A DNA stretch of 17,470 nt from Irineochytrium annulatum. Lineage: Eukaryota > Chytridiomycota > Chytridiomycetes > Chytridiales > Chytridiaceae. The stretch covers positions 1 through 17,470 of the forward strand of contig JADGJL010000596.1 in assembly GCA_027600665.1 (NCBI GenBank), in the 5' to 3' direction. A program made the translations under genes and the position numbers. The first letter of the stretch is position 1; the number at the start of each line of letters is the position of its first letter. This document shows, piece after piece, positions 7,885 through 16,659 of this stretch. The notes under the pieces are model-generated. The model saw only the letters and a program-made list of their open reading frames with translations, made no database searches and was not told the origin of the DNA.

Positions 7885-9597
7885 ATGTCCTCATTCATGG
7901 TCACCAAGAACGCCAGCGCCTCCAGCATCCCGGCACCGATGGGTGGCCACCCGTATAGCCATCAGTCGTCGTCCGGGAGCCTGATGCGGGCCGGCGGAGG
8001 GGGTCATGGGCCGGGAAGATCGGCGGGCGGATCGAGCAACGACGTGCTCCGTGGGAGATCAGCGGAGCCGAACCCGGACGACATCGAAGCCGCCGCTGGG
8101 AAGAGCAAGAAGTATGAGATGGCGGAGTACGGAGAGGATGCCGACGTCGACAACCAGTTTGAGTGAGTGGCGAGGGCCGTGACGGGTCTGCGTCTGTCTC
8201 TAATAGTTGATCCCTGCCTCAGGTTCTACTCCAACCCGAACTCACGGCGGCCCTCTGTCCAGCAGCCACCAAAGGCCGACGACGCGCATATGACGAGCCT
8301 ATTTTCCTCGCCCCAAACCGATTCAGTTGACGCCTTTGATGATAGCTACAACCCGCGGCGGGCAAAGCGCAGTAACAACCCGGCGGCCCCCTTCTCCTCC
8401 CGCACACTCAACTCCGGGACCGGGTCGGTCCAGACCTTCGAGACGGACGAGGAAATGGCACGGCGAATCGCCCGCGATCAGGTTGAGCTCGAGAACGCGC
8501 CCGAACACAAGCGAGACGAAATTCTGCCAAAGGTGCTCTACGACCCGCTCGAGCGGCAGAAGCTCAAATCCCTCCGCCCCCACCGCCCCTGGTTCCTCGG
8601 CGCCTGCACCGTGATCCAGGTCACGCTCGTCCTCGTCTCGCTCATCCTCAACCTCAGGTGGACCGGCGAGTTCATCGAGACGAACCCATTCAACGTCATG
8701 ATCGGGCCGGGGCCGGGCGTTCTGATTCAGATGGGTGCTCGGTTCGTGCCGTGCATCAGGAACACGACGCTGAACGTCCAGGGCCCGGTCATCTCCTGCC
8801 CCGCCGGCGTGACCTCCGACACGAAGGCGCTGGATGCGGCGTCGGGTGCGATGGTGGCAAGCTGCACGCTGGAGCAGATCTGCGGGCTAGGCGGGTTCAA
8901 CGGAGGGCTCCCGAACCAGTGGTACCGTTTCATCATCCCGATGTTCCTCCACGGCGGCGTGCTTCACCTGGTCGTCAACCTGCTTTTCCAGGTGCAGACG
9001 GGGTTCCAGCTCGAGCGCGACTTTGGGTGGTGGCGGATCGCGTGTATCTACACCCTCTCTGGCGTGGGCGGGTTCGTGTTCGGCGGGAATTTCAATGGCC
9101 TCACGCCGTCGGTCGGGTGTTCGGGCGCGCTGTTCGGGCTCATGGCGTGCCTCGTGATCGACCTGTTCCAGAACTGGAGCATGATCCACAACCCGGCGTG
9201 GGAACTCGCGAAGCTGTCGTTCACAATCCTCGTGTCATTCCTGATCGGGATGCTACCCTACATTGACAACTTTGCGCACGTCGGCGGGTTCTTCGTTGGC
9301 GTCTTTGCGGGGTTGATCTTTATGCCGACCATACATTACAGTAAAAGGGACAAGTACATCAAGCTGGGGCTCATGATCGCATCGGTGCCGGCGCTTATAC
9401 TGGTCTACGTTTTCCTCGTGCGGGGCTTCTATGCGGGGAACTCCGACTGCACGTGGTGCAAATACATCAACTGCATTCCGGGCTTGCCTTGGTGGGTGTT
9501 TTTTCCTCAAGAAAACGCTGTATACTAATACGCTACATTCTGCAGGTGCGAGAGCAAGTGGAATCAAGCCATCGCTGTCAGCACCGGGTCTTCTTAA
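7885..9597 (+). CDS. Rhomboid family intramembrane serine protease
   Basis: Exons 7885-8162, 8223-9491 and 9546-9597 encode 532 residues. Intron 2 has a near-perfect TACTAAT branch site. A long, charged, Ser/Pro/Gly-rich cytosolic N-terminus (about 1-210) precedes a first membrane helix at about 216-238 (WFLGACTVIQVTLVLVSLIL). A Cys-containing loop (PCIRN, ISCPAGV, CTLEQICGLGGFNGG) follows, then the rhomboid core. Core motifs are HGGVLHLVVN with His341 and Asn345, the catalytic GCSGALFG with Ser393, and the catalytic His445 in NFAHVGGFFVG. A further helix follows, and a short Cys-rich tail (DCTWCKYINCIPGLPW, then CESKW). The Ser-His dyad is intact, so it should be an active secretory-pathway or plasma-membrane rhomboid of the eukaryotic type with an extra C-terminal helix. 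Its substrate is unknown. It lacks a mitochondrial-type N-terminus, so a PARL-like role is unlikely. Start ATG 7885 is preferred; ATG at 7897 is the alternative. Confidence 0.95.
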
Positions 9598-9782
9598 CCT
9601 CCGAACAATTTTTGTCCTATTATCCTGATATCGCACATTTTTGTTAGTCACATATAGTCAATAGCACCAATTATCTAATACCCGGAGCAACCTGCATCAC
9701 ATCATGTATAGCACCGAGGCCGGTTATTGTCATGCCAGTCGGACTTTGAACTGTTTGACTGGGCTCAAGCCACTACTCTACC

Positions 9783-12693
9783 ATGTCCTCAGTCCCCCAC
9801 TCGCCGCCGCCGGCGCCTCCGGTCCCCCCGCCCCGGGAGCGGGTCTCCGATACGTCCACGGGCTCCGTCTCGACCTTCATTCACGGTCTCGCTGACGCCT
9901 TCCACTACTCCCCGCGGCCCTCAATCGAGACCATCCTCCACGTCCAGCACGAGGCGCCCCCGCCCACGCGCTCGCACTCGCCCACGCGGCCGACGCCAAT
10001 CCTGGACCGCTTTGTCTCGTTTGCCAACGGCGTCGTGAAGGATCTGTTCAGGCACAAGACCATTCGGACGGTTGAGCTCACTCGATATGGGAATTTCGTT
10101 GTGGAAATTCCGGTGCCGGAAAGGGTTAAGGCGAGGATTGGGTTTTCTTTGGGGGAGGGGAGGGAGTTTACGCATTTGAGATGTGAGTGTTGTTTGTCGG
10201 AGGGCCAAGGATGGACCGATTCCCACTGACACGCCGCGGCGTCTTTCAGACTCGGCAGTGACGGGTGACCCGGACGAGTTCCTCGAGCGCGGGTTCAGCT
10301 TGAGGGCGTCGGATCTCTGCCGGCACACGGAGATCTTTATCGTCATTACTATGTACAACGAGGACGAGCGGCTGTTCATTAAGACGTGGAAGGCGGTCGT
10401 GAAGAACATCACGCACATGTGTGGGAAGAAGGGTAGTCGATTTCATGGGCCCGATGGGTGGAAGCAGATCGTTGTGTGCATCGTGGCGGATGGGCGCCAG
10501 AAGGTATATATGGCTTCATTTTTGAATCTGCGATGACCTGTCATGCTAACGTAAGAAATACCAGATTAACAAGAAAACTCTAACCGTCATCGGTCTCATG
10601 GGCGCCTACCAAGATGGCGTCGTGAAAACGTCCGTCAACTCTGAGTTGGTCACCGCCCACCTCTTTGAGTACTCCACGACCTTGACCGTCGATCCTGACG
10701 GCCACTACCGCGACGGCCTTGTCCCCGTACAGGTGATATTTTGCATGAAGGAAAAGAACGCGAAAAAGATCAACTCGCACCGGTGGTTCTTCAACGCCTT
10801 CGGTAAAGTCCTGCAACCGACCGTGTGCGTGCTGTTGGATGTGGGGACCAAGCCGACGGATAAGTCGATCTATAAGCTGTGGAAGGCGTTTGATAGGAAC
10901 CCGAGGGTCGCGGGCGCATGTGGGGAGATTTATGTGGAGCAGGGGTTAGGCTGTTCGAAGTTGTTGAATCCGCTTGTGGCGGCACAGAACTTTGAGTATA
11001 AGTGCGTTTAAGTTTTTTGAGTGAAGAAGCCGCTGGTACATGATCTGAGATTCGTTGCAGGGTCTCGAACATCCTGGATAAACCGCTGGAGTCCTGCTTC
11101 GGCTTTATCTCGGTTCTGCCCGGCGCTTTCTCTGCGTATCGCTACCGAGCTTTGCAGAACGGGCCCGATGGGAAGGGCCCGCTGGAGAAGTATTTTATAG
11201 GAGAGGCGCAGCACGGCGGGCACAATATTTCGAAGGCGAACATGTACTTGGTGGGTACTTTAAAGTTGACGACGCGGAGGTGCTCATGGACTTGTTTGTG
11301 AAACAGGCGGAGGATCGGATTCTTTGTTTCGAGCTCGTCAGCAAGCGGGGGGAGGCGTGGGTGCTGAAATACGTTCGGAAGGCCAAGGCCGAGACGGACG
11401 TGCCCGACACCATGGCGGGTGAGTTTATCTGCCATTTCTCTGCTCCGGTAGGACTAATACATTTTCTATTGTGCAGAGTTCATCAGCCAGCGCCGGCGGT
11501 GGCTGAATGGCTCGTTCTTCGCCGGCGTCCACTCGCTCATCAACTTCCACCAGATCCTCTTTCGCTCCGCCCACCCCTTCCACAGCAAGATGCTCTTTAT
11601 GCTCCAGACCTTTTACAACCTCATCACCCTCCTCTTCAATTGGTTTGCACTGGGGAACTTCTACGTCATCTTCTGTACGTCCTCGTCTCTTCGCTAGCAT
11701 TTGCATCCTTCGATAACGGGCTTCATCTAGACCTCCTCTGCCAACGAGCAACCGATTACGCCTCTCCGACCAACCCGGATCCATTCTCCGGTTACGGCTC
11801 CCTCGTCTTCATCGCCCTCCGCGAGGTCTACCTTATGGCGATCGTCCTCGTCTTCCTCGCCTCCCTCGGCAACAGACCCCAGACCTCGCGCACGCTCTAC
11901 TTTATGTGCTTTCTCCTCTTCTCGCTCATGATGGGCACCCTGCTTTACGTCGTTGGATTCCAGCTGTATCACGTTATTCCCGTCGCAACAAAGGCCTTCA
12001 AACACTTTGATTTTACGGGACCGGGAGCAAGCACAATCGTTGTGTTGATTGTGAGCTTGATGAGCACGTATGGGGTGTATGTTGTCAGCGCAATCGTGTA
12101 CTTGGACCCGTGGCACATGATTACTTCTTTTGTGCAGTACATGCTATTGATGCCTTCATTCGTTAACATCTTGATGGTGTACGCTTGTGAGTGTTTTTGT
12201 TTTTTTACGTCTTGCCGGAGATACAACGTGGTGACGGTCCTCCTACTTAGTCTGCAATCTTCACGACGTCAGCTGGGGCACAAAGGGCGACACGAAAGCG
12301 CATGCCGATATCGCGCCCGTCCATACCAAGTCCCACGACACCGGCCCAGCGACCGTAACGACCGATCTCCCCGAAAACCAGATGGATATCGACGCCGTCT
12401 ACGAGCGCTCGCTCTCCGACCTCCTCGAGAAGCCCATGGTCCCCGACAAGAACCCAGACCCCGCCCAGGCGCAGGAGGACTTTTTTCGGTTGTTCCGGAC
12501 GCGCGTCGTGGTGTTTTGGATGGCGAGCAACGCGCTGCTGGTGCTTGTTATGACGACGCCGAATATCACAGCGGCCATTGGGATCGATGAGGGTGGGGAT
12601 AATAATCTGTACTTAGATTTTATATTCTGGGCGGTTGCAGTCTTATCCTTGTTTAGATTTGTGGGATCGTTGGTATATCGTTTTAGGCACTGA
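9783..12693 (+). CDS. Chitin synthase, family I type (class I-III)
   Basis: Eight exons (9783-10182, 10250-10503, 10565-11001, 11061-11250, 11307-11418, 11477-11674, 11731-12186, 12251-12693) join in phase to 829 residues. The enzyme is an integral plasma-membrane GT2 glycosyltransferase that polymerises UDP-GlcNAc into chitin for the wall. The N-terminus is Pro/Ser-rich, followed by the family I signature [14 protein letters not shown] near residue 98. Next come [40 protein letters not shown] and the acceptor or catalytic motifs EDRIL (429-433) and QRRRWLNGS (469-477). Several membrane helices follow, then SWGTKG near 690 and a final helix pair ending YRFRH. No myosin-like or cytochrome b5-like extension is present, which excludes classes IV-VII. 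Class within family I is not settled by eye. Introns are 56-67 nt. It lies 185 bp downstream of, and parallel to, the rhomboid gene. Confidence 0.98.
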
Positions 12694-13056
12694 GGGGTTG
12701 CAGAATTAGGGTACAAGACATTTCCCCTTAGCTTTCAGAGTAAAATTGCGTGCTCATCACCACTATTTCGTCTTCGCTCATTTATTTATCCATAAGCTAT
12801 CGTAACATATCATCTTGCTATGTAATATCGCGGACAATGCAGAATAAACTTTTTTTTGTTACTCATGCGTGAGACTATCTTTTATAAAAGTAGGTTAAAG
12901 GACAAAACGGACGTAAAGGAAGAAATAATGGTGATCGGTATTAACAGCAAAAGTTGAGGAATCCCACAAGGAAAGGTCCGCAGAAGTTAGAAAACATTCA
13001 ACAGATTGCGAAGCAAAGCCGCCTCATCTTTCCCAGCAACTATGGTGACCCAATCA
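12694..13056. other. AT-rich 3' flank of the chitin synthase gene
   Basis: AATAAA at 12843-12848, followed by a T-run, is a good candidate poly(A) signal, 150 nt after the chitin synthase stop. I see no gene in this stretch. Confidence 0.5.
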
Positions 13057-13392
13057 TTACGACCTACACCAACGCCGACCACGCCGGCTCTCCTCCGCGT
13101 GAGTCTCGTCCGTCGTTGCCTTGCCTTCTTCGCTGTTAACACCCCAATCCATGACCAAATCCTCATCCGAGTCAGAGAGGTAATCCTCATGCACGTCGGC
13201 CATCGCTAACGCCCACAAGATCCTTGACACCAATCCTTGAAGGCGAAAAGCCTCGATCATGCCTACCGGTATCGGGTCGGGCAGAATGAGGGGCTTGTCC
13301 AATATGGGGTTGGCCGCGCTAAAGTCCTCGTCCATCAGATCATTGGGGTCGTGTACGTATTCACAACCGCTCCTATTCCGCGATTGGCGCAC
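13057..13392 (-). pseudogene. Possible remnant of a fungal-specific transcription factor domain
   Basis: An open minus-strand frame encodes EYVHDPNDLMDEDFSAANPI and KPLILPDPIPVGMIEAFRLQ, then GLVSRILWAL. The pattern of an acidic segment, then KP-x(n)-P-x(n)-(F)-x-L-x-x-(I)L-x-x-x-L, resembles part of the central domain of Zn2Cys6 transcription factors, where a 'KPS...F...L..ILA.. LR..Y' stretch is common. After it the sequence turns acidic (HEDYLSDSDEDLVMDWG) and then basic, unlike that domain. No Zn2Cys6 finger is seen nearby, and no splice-consistent neighbouring exons were found. It may be a decayed fragment, an unrelated small gene, or chance. The assignment is a weak inference. Confidence 0.25.
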
Positions 13393-13753
13393 CCACCGGA
13401 AAATAATTCATTCAGACGGCTGAACGCGAAAGATGACCGCCTTCTACACAAACTGAGCTCAGCTGTCAGGAAAGATCGCAGTTTCCCGAAGGAAAAAGAA
13501 AGTCCAAGTCCAACAGGTCAAGTATCCAAGGTCCGGGATAAGTATTCCTAGTGGTCCAAGGGAACAGTACCGCACTCCAAACCTAAACCCAGAAGCCGGT
13601 ACCGATCAAGGTGGGGGAGGGAGGATCCAGGGGCTCGGCTCTTCACAAAGCGTCCGGGACAGTCGGCTTCCGCCGGTGAGGGACAACAGGCACAAGCGGC
13701 TCACTTTTCCAAGGATACAGCGCGAGTGGGTATTGGCCAGTAATCATGTCTAT

Positions 13754-13775
13754 TAGAGGCCTTCTTGGCCCTCTA
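13754..13775. repeat. Short bulged hairpin
   Basis: TAGAGGCC and GGCCCTCTA flank a TTCTT loop; the arms pair fully apart from one bulged C. Function unknown. Confidence 0.4.
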
Positions 13776-14067
13776 CTTTTATACACAAACACTACTAACT
13801 AACAAAATCATGGACCACTGCATAAATGCCAAGAACAACAAGCCGACTTTACCAATAGGATAAATATAACTGATACATCCTGAATAACTAAGCAGTCAAA
13901 AAACTGCTTTAGCATAACGGTTTTATGGCAAGCTTAGAGATAGGTAGAGAAGACGATGTTCTAGATTTTCCGCCACCAGCTGTGAATTCCCATAGTGTTT
14001 TCTTGCTAGGGTTTGCTCAGCCAGATCAAGCCTAGGCGGCTCGGTCAGGTACAAGGCTGGTAGGCCC

Positions 14068-14085
14068 CGGCTCAGCGCTGAGCCG
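14068..14085. repeat. 18-bp perfect palindrome
   Basis: CGGCTCAGC is followed immediately by its reverse complement GCTGAGCCG. The half-site GCTCAGC recurs right after it, at about 14087-14093, and once more near 14016. It could be a dimeric protein-binding site or the end of a decayed element. Confidence 0.5.
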
Positions 14086-14177
14086 CGCTCAGCCCGACTG
14101 AATTAGGGGCAATGCAGCTACTGGATTTTTGCTAAGTCCTGTGCTAGTGTCCAAAGTAAAATATCGAATAATTGTTA

Positions 14178-14203
14178 TGCACCATGCCCATAGGCATGGG
14201 GCA
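14178..14203. repeat. 26-nt hairpin
   Basis: Arms TGC-A-CCATGCC and GGCATGG-G-GCA pair at 10 of 11 positions around a CATA loop. No gene is adjacent on the plus strand. Confidence 0.5.
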
Positions 14204-14375
14204 CGTGAAAACTGGCCAAGATTTACCATAAGTCATTCACTTCTATGGCAGAGAGTGCTGGGTGGATTGGAGTGAGATTTATCGACTGGTTCGTGGCTAT
14301 TGTTCGGTTATTCATTTATTGCTGTGAATTCTCACACAGCAAAAAATTAATCGGAAAAAAAAAAAAATGCCTTAC

Positions 14376-15122
14376 CCCGTCGGAACTGGGCTCCCCATAC
14401 CATCGGCCTTCACGGTACATTTTGTGCAAGTCTGCTCGCAGAATAAGCGAGTTTGCGGGCAGGTCAATCCACTTGCGCTTGAATGGCAGGTTCAGGGTAT
14501 CCAAAAACCTGAGAATGGCTTCCTAAAAATGTGATAAACAAATAGCATTCAGTAACATTACGAGTGTGGAAGGAAAAACTCGCATCTTGCCCTGCAGCTG
14601 CATGCCCCACGATGTGTGCAACGTCCATTGCGCCAGTAAATTTTGGACGCAGGCCATCAATAATGCGATCCACTTCGTAAAGACCTGTCAGAGCACAGCG
14701 ACAGTTGTGCAACTTCATCATCTGGGTTTGAAAGTGTTTAGCATTGACGCAATGTGCTCACAAAACTTACAGCCTCCCTGAAAGTGGCCACTCTGTTCGC
14801 GGAAACCCGAAGGCGGTTCCTTCTGGGGTAGTATGGCGTCCATGGAGTCGACGTCGACTTTCTTGCCCAAAGGGTCGATGCATGGGCAGGTGTCACCGAT
14901 GGATTTGACCCTGGCGATCCCGTCGGCGGCGCCGTTGAAGTTGACGTAGGTGTGACGATGGGCGCGTTGAGAGGCTTCCCTGAATGGCCTGCATAGCATG
15001 AGCGAAATCGAAGGCGTACCGATGCAGATTTTCGTTGCGCGCCCCAATGTCATCCGTCAACGTCGCAATCTTGAAGATGATCCGCTGGTAGACCACGTCC
15101 CATTCCTGACCAAGCGGGAGGC
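14376..15122 (-). pseudogene. HNH_2-type nuclease-domain protein, 5' part unresolved (gene or pseudogene)
   Basis: Three exons read cleanly on the minus strand: up to about 14980-14771, then 14721-14584 and 14522-14376. The first is Ser/Thr/Pro-rich and ends in RVATFREA. A 49-nt intron with GTAAGT donor and GCTAAAC branch site leads to MMKLHNCRCALTGLYEVDRI and MDVAHIVGH. After a second intron come LPFKRKWIDLPANSLILRAD and LHKMYREGRW. The order C-x2-TG, AHI, then N-x-L-x-LRADLHK-x(5)-W is the fungal HNH_2 (PF13391-like) pattern, with AHI and DLHK carrying the catalytic and metal-site histidines. The second intron starts with GC (GCGAGT), not GT. Upstream, EWDVVYQRIIFKIATLTDDI and GARNENLHR (frame of 15122-14956) look coding, but no splice pair joins them to the next exon in phase. 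Downstream a stop follows almost at once after the next acceptor. The biochemical role of these fungal proteins is not established. Confidence 0.55.
15102..15122. repeat. 21-bp direct repeat, copy 1
   Basis: The 21 bp starting ATTCCTGACCAAGCGGG and ending AGGC recur exactly at 15947-15967. Flanking bases differ on both sides. On the minus strand each copy can be read LPLGQE. Confidence 0.9.
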
Positions 15123-15246
15123 TATCGCTCTTGTTCGTCCTCGGAGGGTTGCTTCAGCGAGTCCAGAAGCGTGTCTGAAGGTGAAGTGTGGGTGGGGTGG
15201 AGGAAGCCGACGAGGTAGGATGGGATGGAAGGACTGAACCTCCCAC

Positions 15247-15280
15247 CTCCAGCAGACAGGTGTTTTAGACCTGGCTGGAG
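15247..15280. repeat. 34-nt stem-loop
   Basis: CTCCAGC, a 3-nt bulge AGA, then CAGGT pairs with ACCTG followed by GCTGGAG, around a 7-nt loop GTTTTAG. All 12 pairs are Watson-Crick. It superficially resembles a tRNA anticodon arm but lacks the rest of a tRNA. Confidence 0.6.
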
Positions 15281-15320
15281 GCTGCCACCGGGGTCCTATC
15301 AGATCGCACAAAGCGAATGG

Positions 15321-15382
15321 GATCAGTGATGCTAATCAGTGATCAGTGAGGTTCATCAGTGATGTTATCAGTGATCAGTGAT
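15321..15382. repeat. Cluster of six ATCAGTGA repeats
   Basis: ATCAGTGA occurs six times in 62 bp (starts near 15322, 15335, 15342, 15355, 15367 and 15374). Some copies overlap through the palindrome TGATCA, and irregular spacers of a few bases lie between others. It is a degenerate minisatellite-like patch. Confidence 0.8.
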
Positions 15383-15843
15383 CCCAGAAGGTGTTAGTGG
15401 TCAAACTTAGGCATAAGCCGCGCCGGGCTAAATGCCTGTACACTTGTGACTCTTTGCGAGGCCGAGAGGCTTAGTGGCTGACAGGCCGAGCGTCGGTAAC
15501 TCCTGTAGAGTGCAACCCGCTGGAGCACATCCAGCGCGAGAACAGTTATAAAGAATTGAATGCATGTGATTCAAGATTCAAACGTAGTCGCTCAGCTATG
15601 ACTAATCTCTGCATCCATCTGCTGTCTGAGCATTTGGAGCACAGGGCGGAGTGTCATGTACCCTGCTGGCTCTGGTTCCTTTATACCCGCGGACCGGGAC
15701 AGACTCGGCCCGGCCATGTGCTGCTCAAGGCACAGGGAGTTGCTCCGTTGCTCTGGTGCTGGCCAGAAGCTAAGATGGTTCAGCCAGAGGCGACCACGTA
15801 CGTCCGAATGGAGACGACCCTTGGCACAGCAGAATACAGCATC
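15383..15843. other. Stretch without a supported gene
   Basis: A plus-strand frame of 112 codons starts at 15556 but shows no domain, signal or conserved look (rich in Cys, His, Trp and Leu). I regard it as chance. Nothing else is recognisable. Confidence 0.4.
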
Positions 15844-16221
15844 TTACCGTTGCACAACGGCTCGTTCAGTTGCGGGTCGATGGTGGCACACTAGGACAGT
15901 CTTTGACGATCGCGGATGAAGGCCAGATCGTCCATCCCCTCCAACAATTCCTGACCAAGCGGGAGGCACGCCAGGAAGATAATCACTGCGGCCCAAAACA
16001 GGGTCGTTGGCATCCGTGTTTTCTGCTGAGGTATGAATGATACTGAGGAGATCCTTGTCGATTCCTCGAGTAGGTGTGGGAGCGTCGATCAGTTGTGTGA
16101 AGCACAGTTCCTGCACACATGCTTCAGGGCGTGGCGGAGGGTGGTCGGCCATGAAGGTTGCAAGGTCTTCAGGGGTGATCGCTGCATCCGCATTGCCGGC
16201 AGTGCTGGTTGTATCCGCCAT
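15844..16221 (-). CDS. Hypothetical protein, possibly the broken 5' exon of the HNH-like gene
   Basis: I do not recognise this protein. ATG at 16221 opens a 125-codon frame: MADTTSTAGNADAAITPEDL, then ATFMADHPPPRPEACVQELC, then FTQLIDAPTP. The first 85 residues look coding in composition; the remainder (from about VPPAWSG, Arg/His/Ser-rich) does not. In another frame over 16013-15891 a 40-residue reading begins MPTTLFWAAVIIFLACLPLG and continues QELLEGMDDLAFIRDRQRLS, then stops. It contains a hydrophobic stretch and uses the 21-bp repeat as LPLGQE, as in the HNH-like gene downstream. The true exon border is therefore unclear. It could be a separate small gene, the 5' exon of the 14376-15122 gene, or a tandem paralogue fragment. 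Confidence 0.3.
   Translation of the reverse strand: MADTTSTAGNADAAITPEDLATFMADHPPPRPEACVQELCFTQLIDAPTPTRGIDKDLLSIIHTSAENTDANDPVLGRSDYLPGVPPAWSGIVGGDGRSGLHPRSSKTVLVCHHRPATERAVVQR
15947..15967. repeat. 21-bp direct repeat, copy 2
   Basis: Exact second copy of the 21 bp at 15102-15122, in the same orientation, 845 bp away. Confidence 0.9.
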
Positions 16222-16659
16222 TGTCACAGTGGCGACGGTGCAAGAGCGGGGTGGAAGCGAAGGATGCAGTCAAAAGTGTCAAGAACTAAAACTCGCTAGG
16301 CACGAGTTCCCCATCTTTGTTTCCGCCACCGTATGGAAGCTGATATGCTAGTTGCAGATAACAACTGGTAGTCTCCGTGCTGTGGTGCTGATTGCCTTAC
16401 ATTGACAGGTATGCATCTGCTCAAAGCAGAACACTATCTCTACATTCTACGTCCCCATCAGTCAGGTGCGTTGGTGCAAAATAACCAGAAGAATCAGTCC
16501 AAACAATTGCGAGTACGCGACAAATGGTACAAAATCGATGCGCCAGCGACACAAATGCGCAGGTACAAACGTAGAAAAGAGAGGTATCGCCACCAAGGAG
16601 AGTTCTCCGTCACACGCTCGAAAGCACTATCTTGGCCACAAGTATATGCCAAACATCAT
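16222..16659. other. Stretch without a supported gene; 3' flank of MTHFR
   Basis: A plus-strand frame from 16402 runs 133 codons into the antisense of the last MTHFR exons. It is Lys/Arg/His-rich and has no recognisable motif, so I treat it as chance. The MTHFR 3' UTR must lie in the upper part of this stretch. No clear poly(A) hexamer stands out. Confidence 0.4.

Larger units (their letters stand above)
13393..14375. other. Gene-free stretch with hairpins and palindromes
   Basis: No coding region can be supported in about 980 bp. It holds three notable short structures: a bulged hairpin at 13754-13775, an 18-bp perfect palindrome at 14068-14085 and a hairpin at 14178-14203. A 13-nt A-run lies at about 14347-14359, next to an imperfect inverted repeat (GCTGTG...CACAGC). 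Base composition varies along it: GC-rich near 13600-13730 and 14030-14100, AT-rich elsewhere. Confidence 0.5.

Noticed and set aside
8658..9266. A 202-codon plus-strand frame inside the rhomboid gene
   Set aside because: It is a shifted-frame shadow, Arg/Pro-rich, and covers the catalytic rhomboid exon, whose own frame is intact.
13393..14375. A solo LTR or terminal-inverted-repeat transposon in the gene-free stretch
   Set aside because: Only short hairpins are visible; I found no paired terminal repeats, target duplication or TG...CA boundaries that I can support.
14245..14526. A plus-strand 93-codon frame over the HNH-like exon
   Set aside because: It is antisense to the recognisable LRADLHK exon, includes a long Lys run from the A-tract, and has no family look.
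15180..15300. Possible tRNA on the minus strand: an anticodon-like stem-loop followed by a T-arm-like GGAGG-TTCAGTC-CTTCC
   Set aside because: No acceptor-stem pairing, no D arm and no box A could be found; the apparent anticodon AAA is not normal. The stem-loop is better described as a simple inverted repeat.
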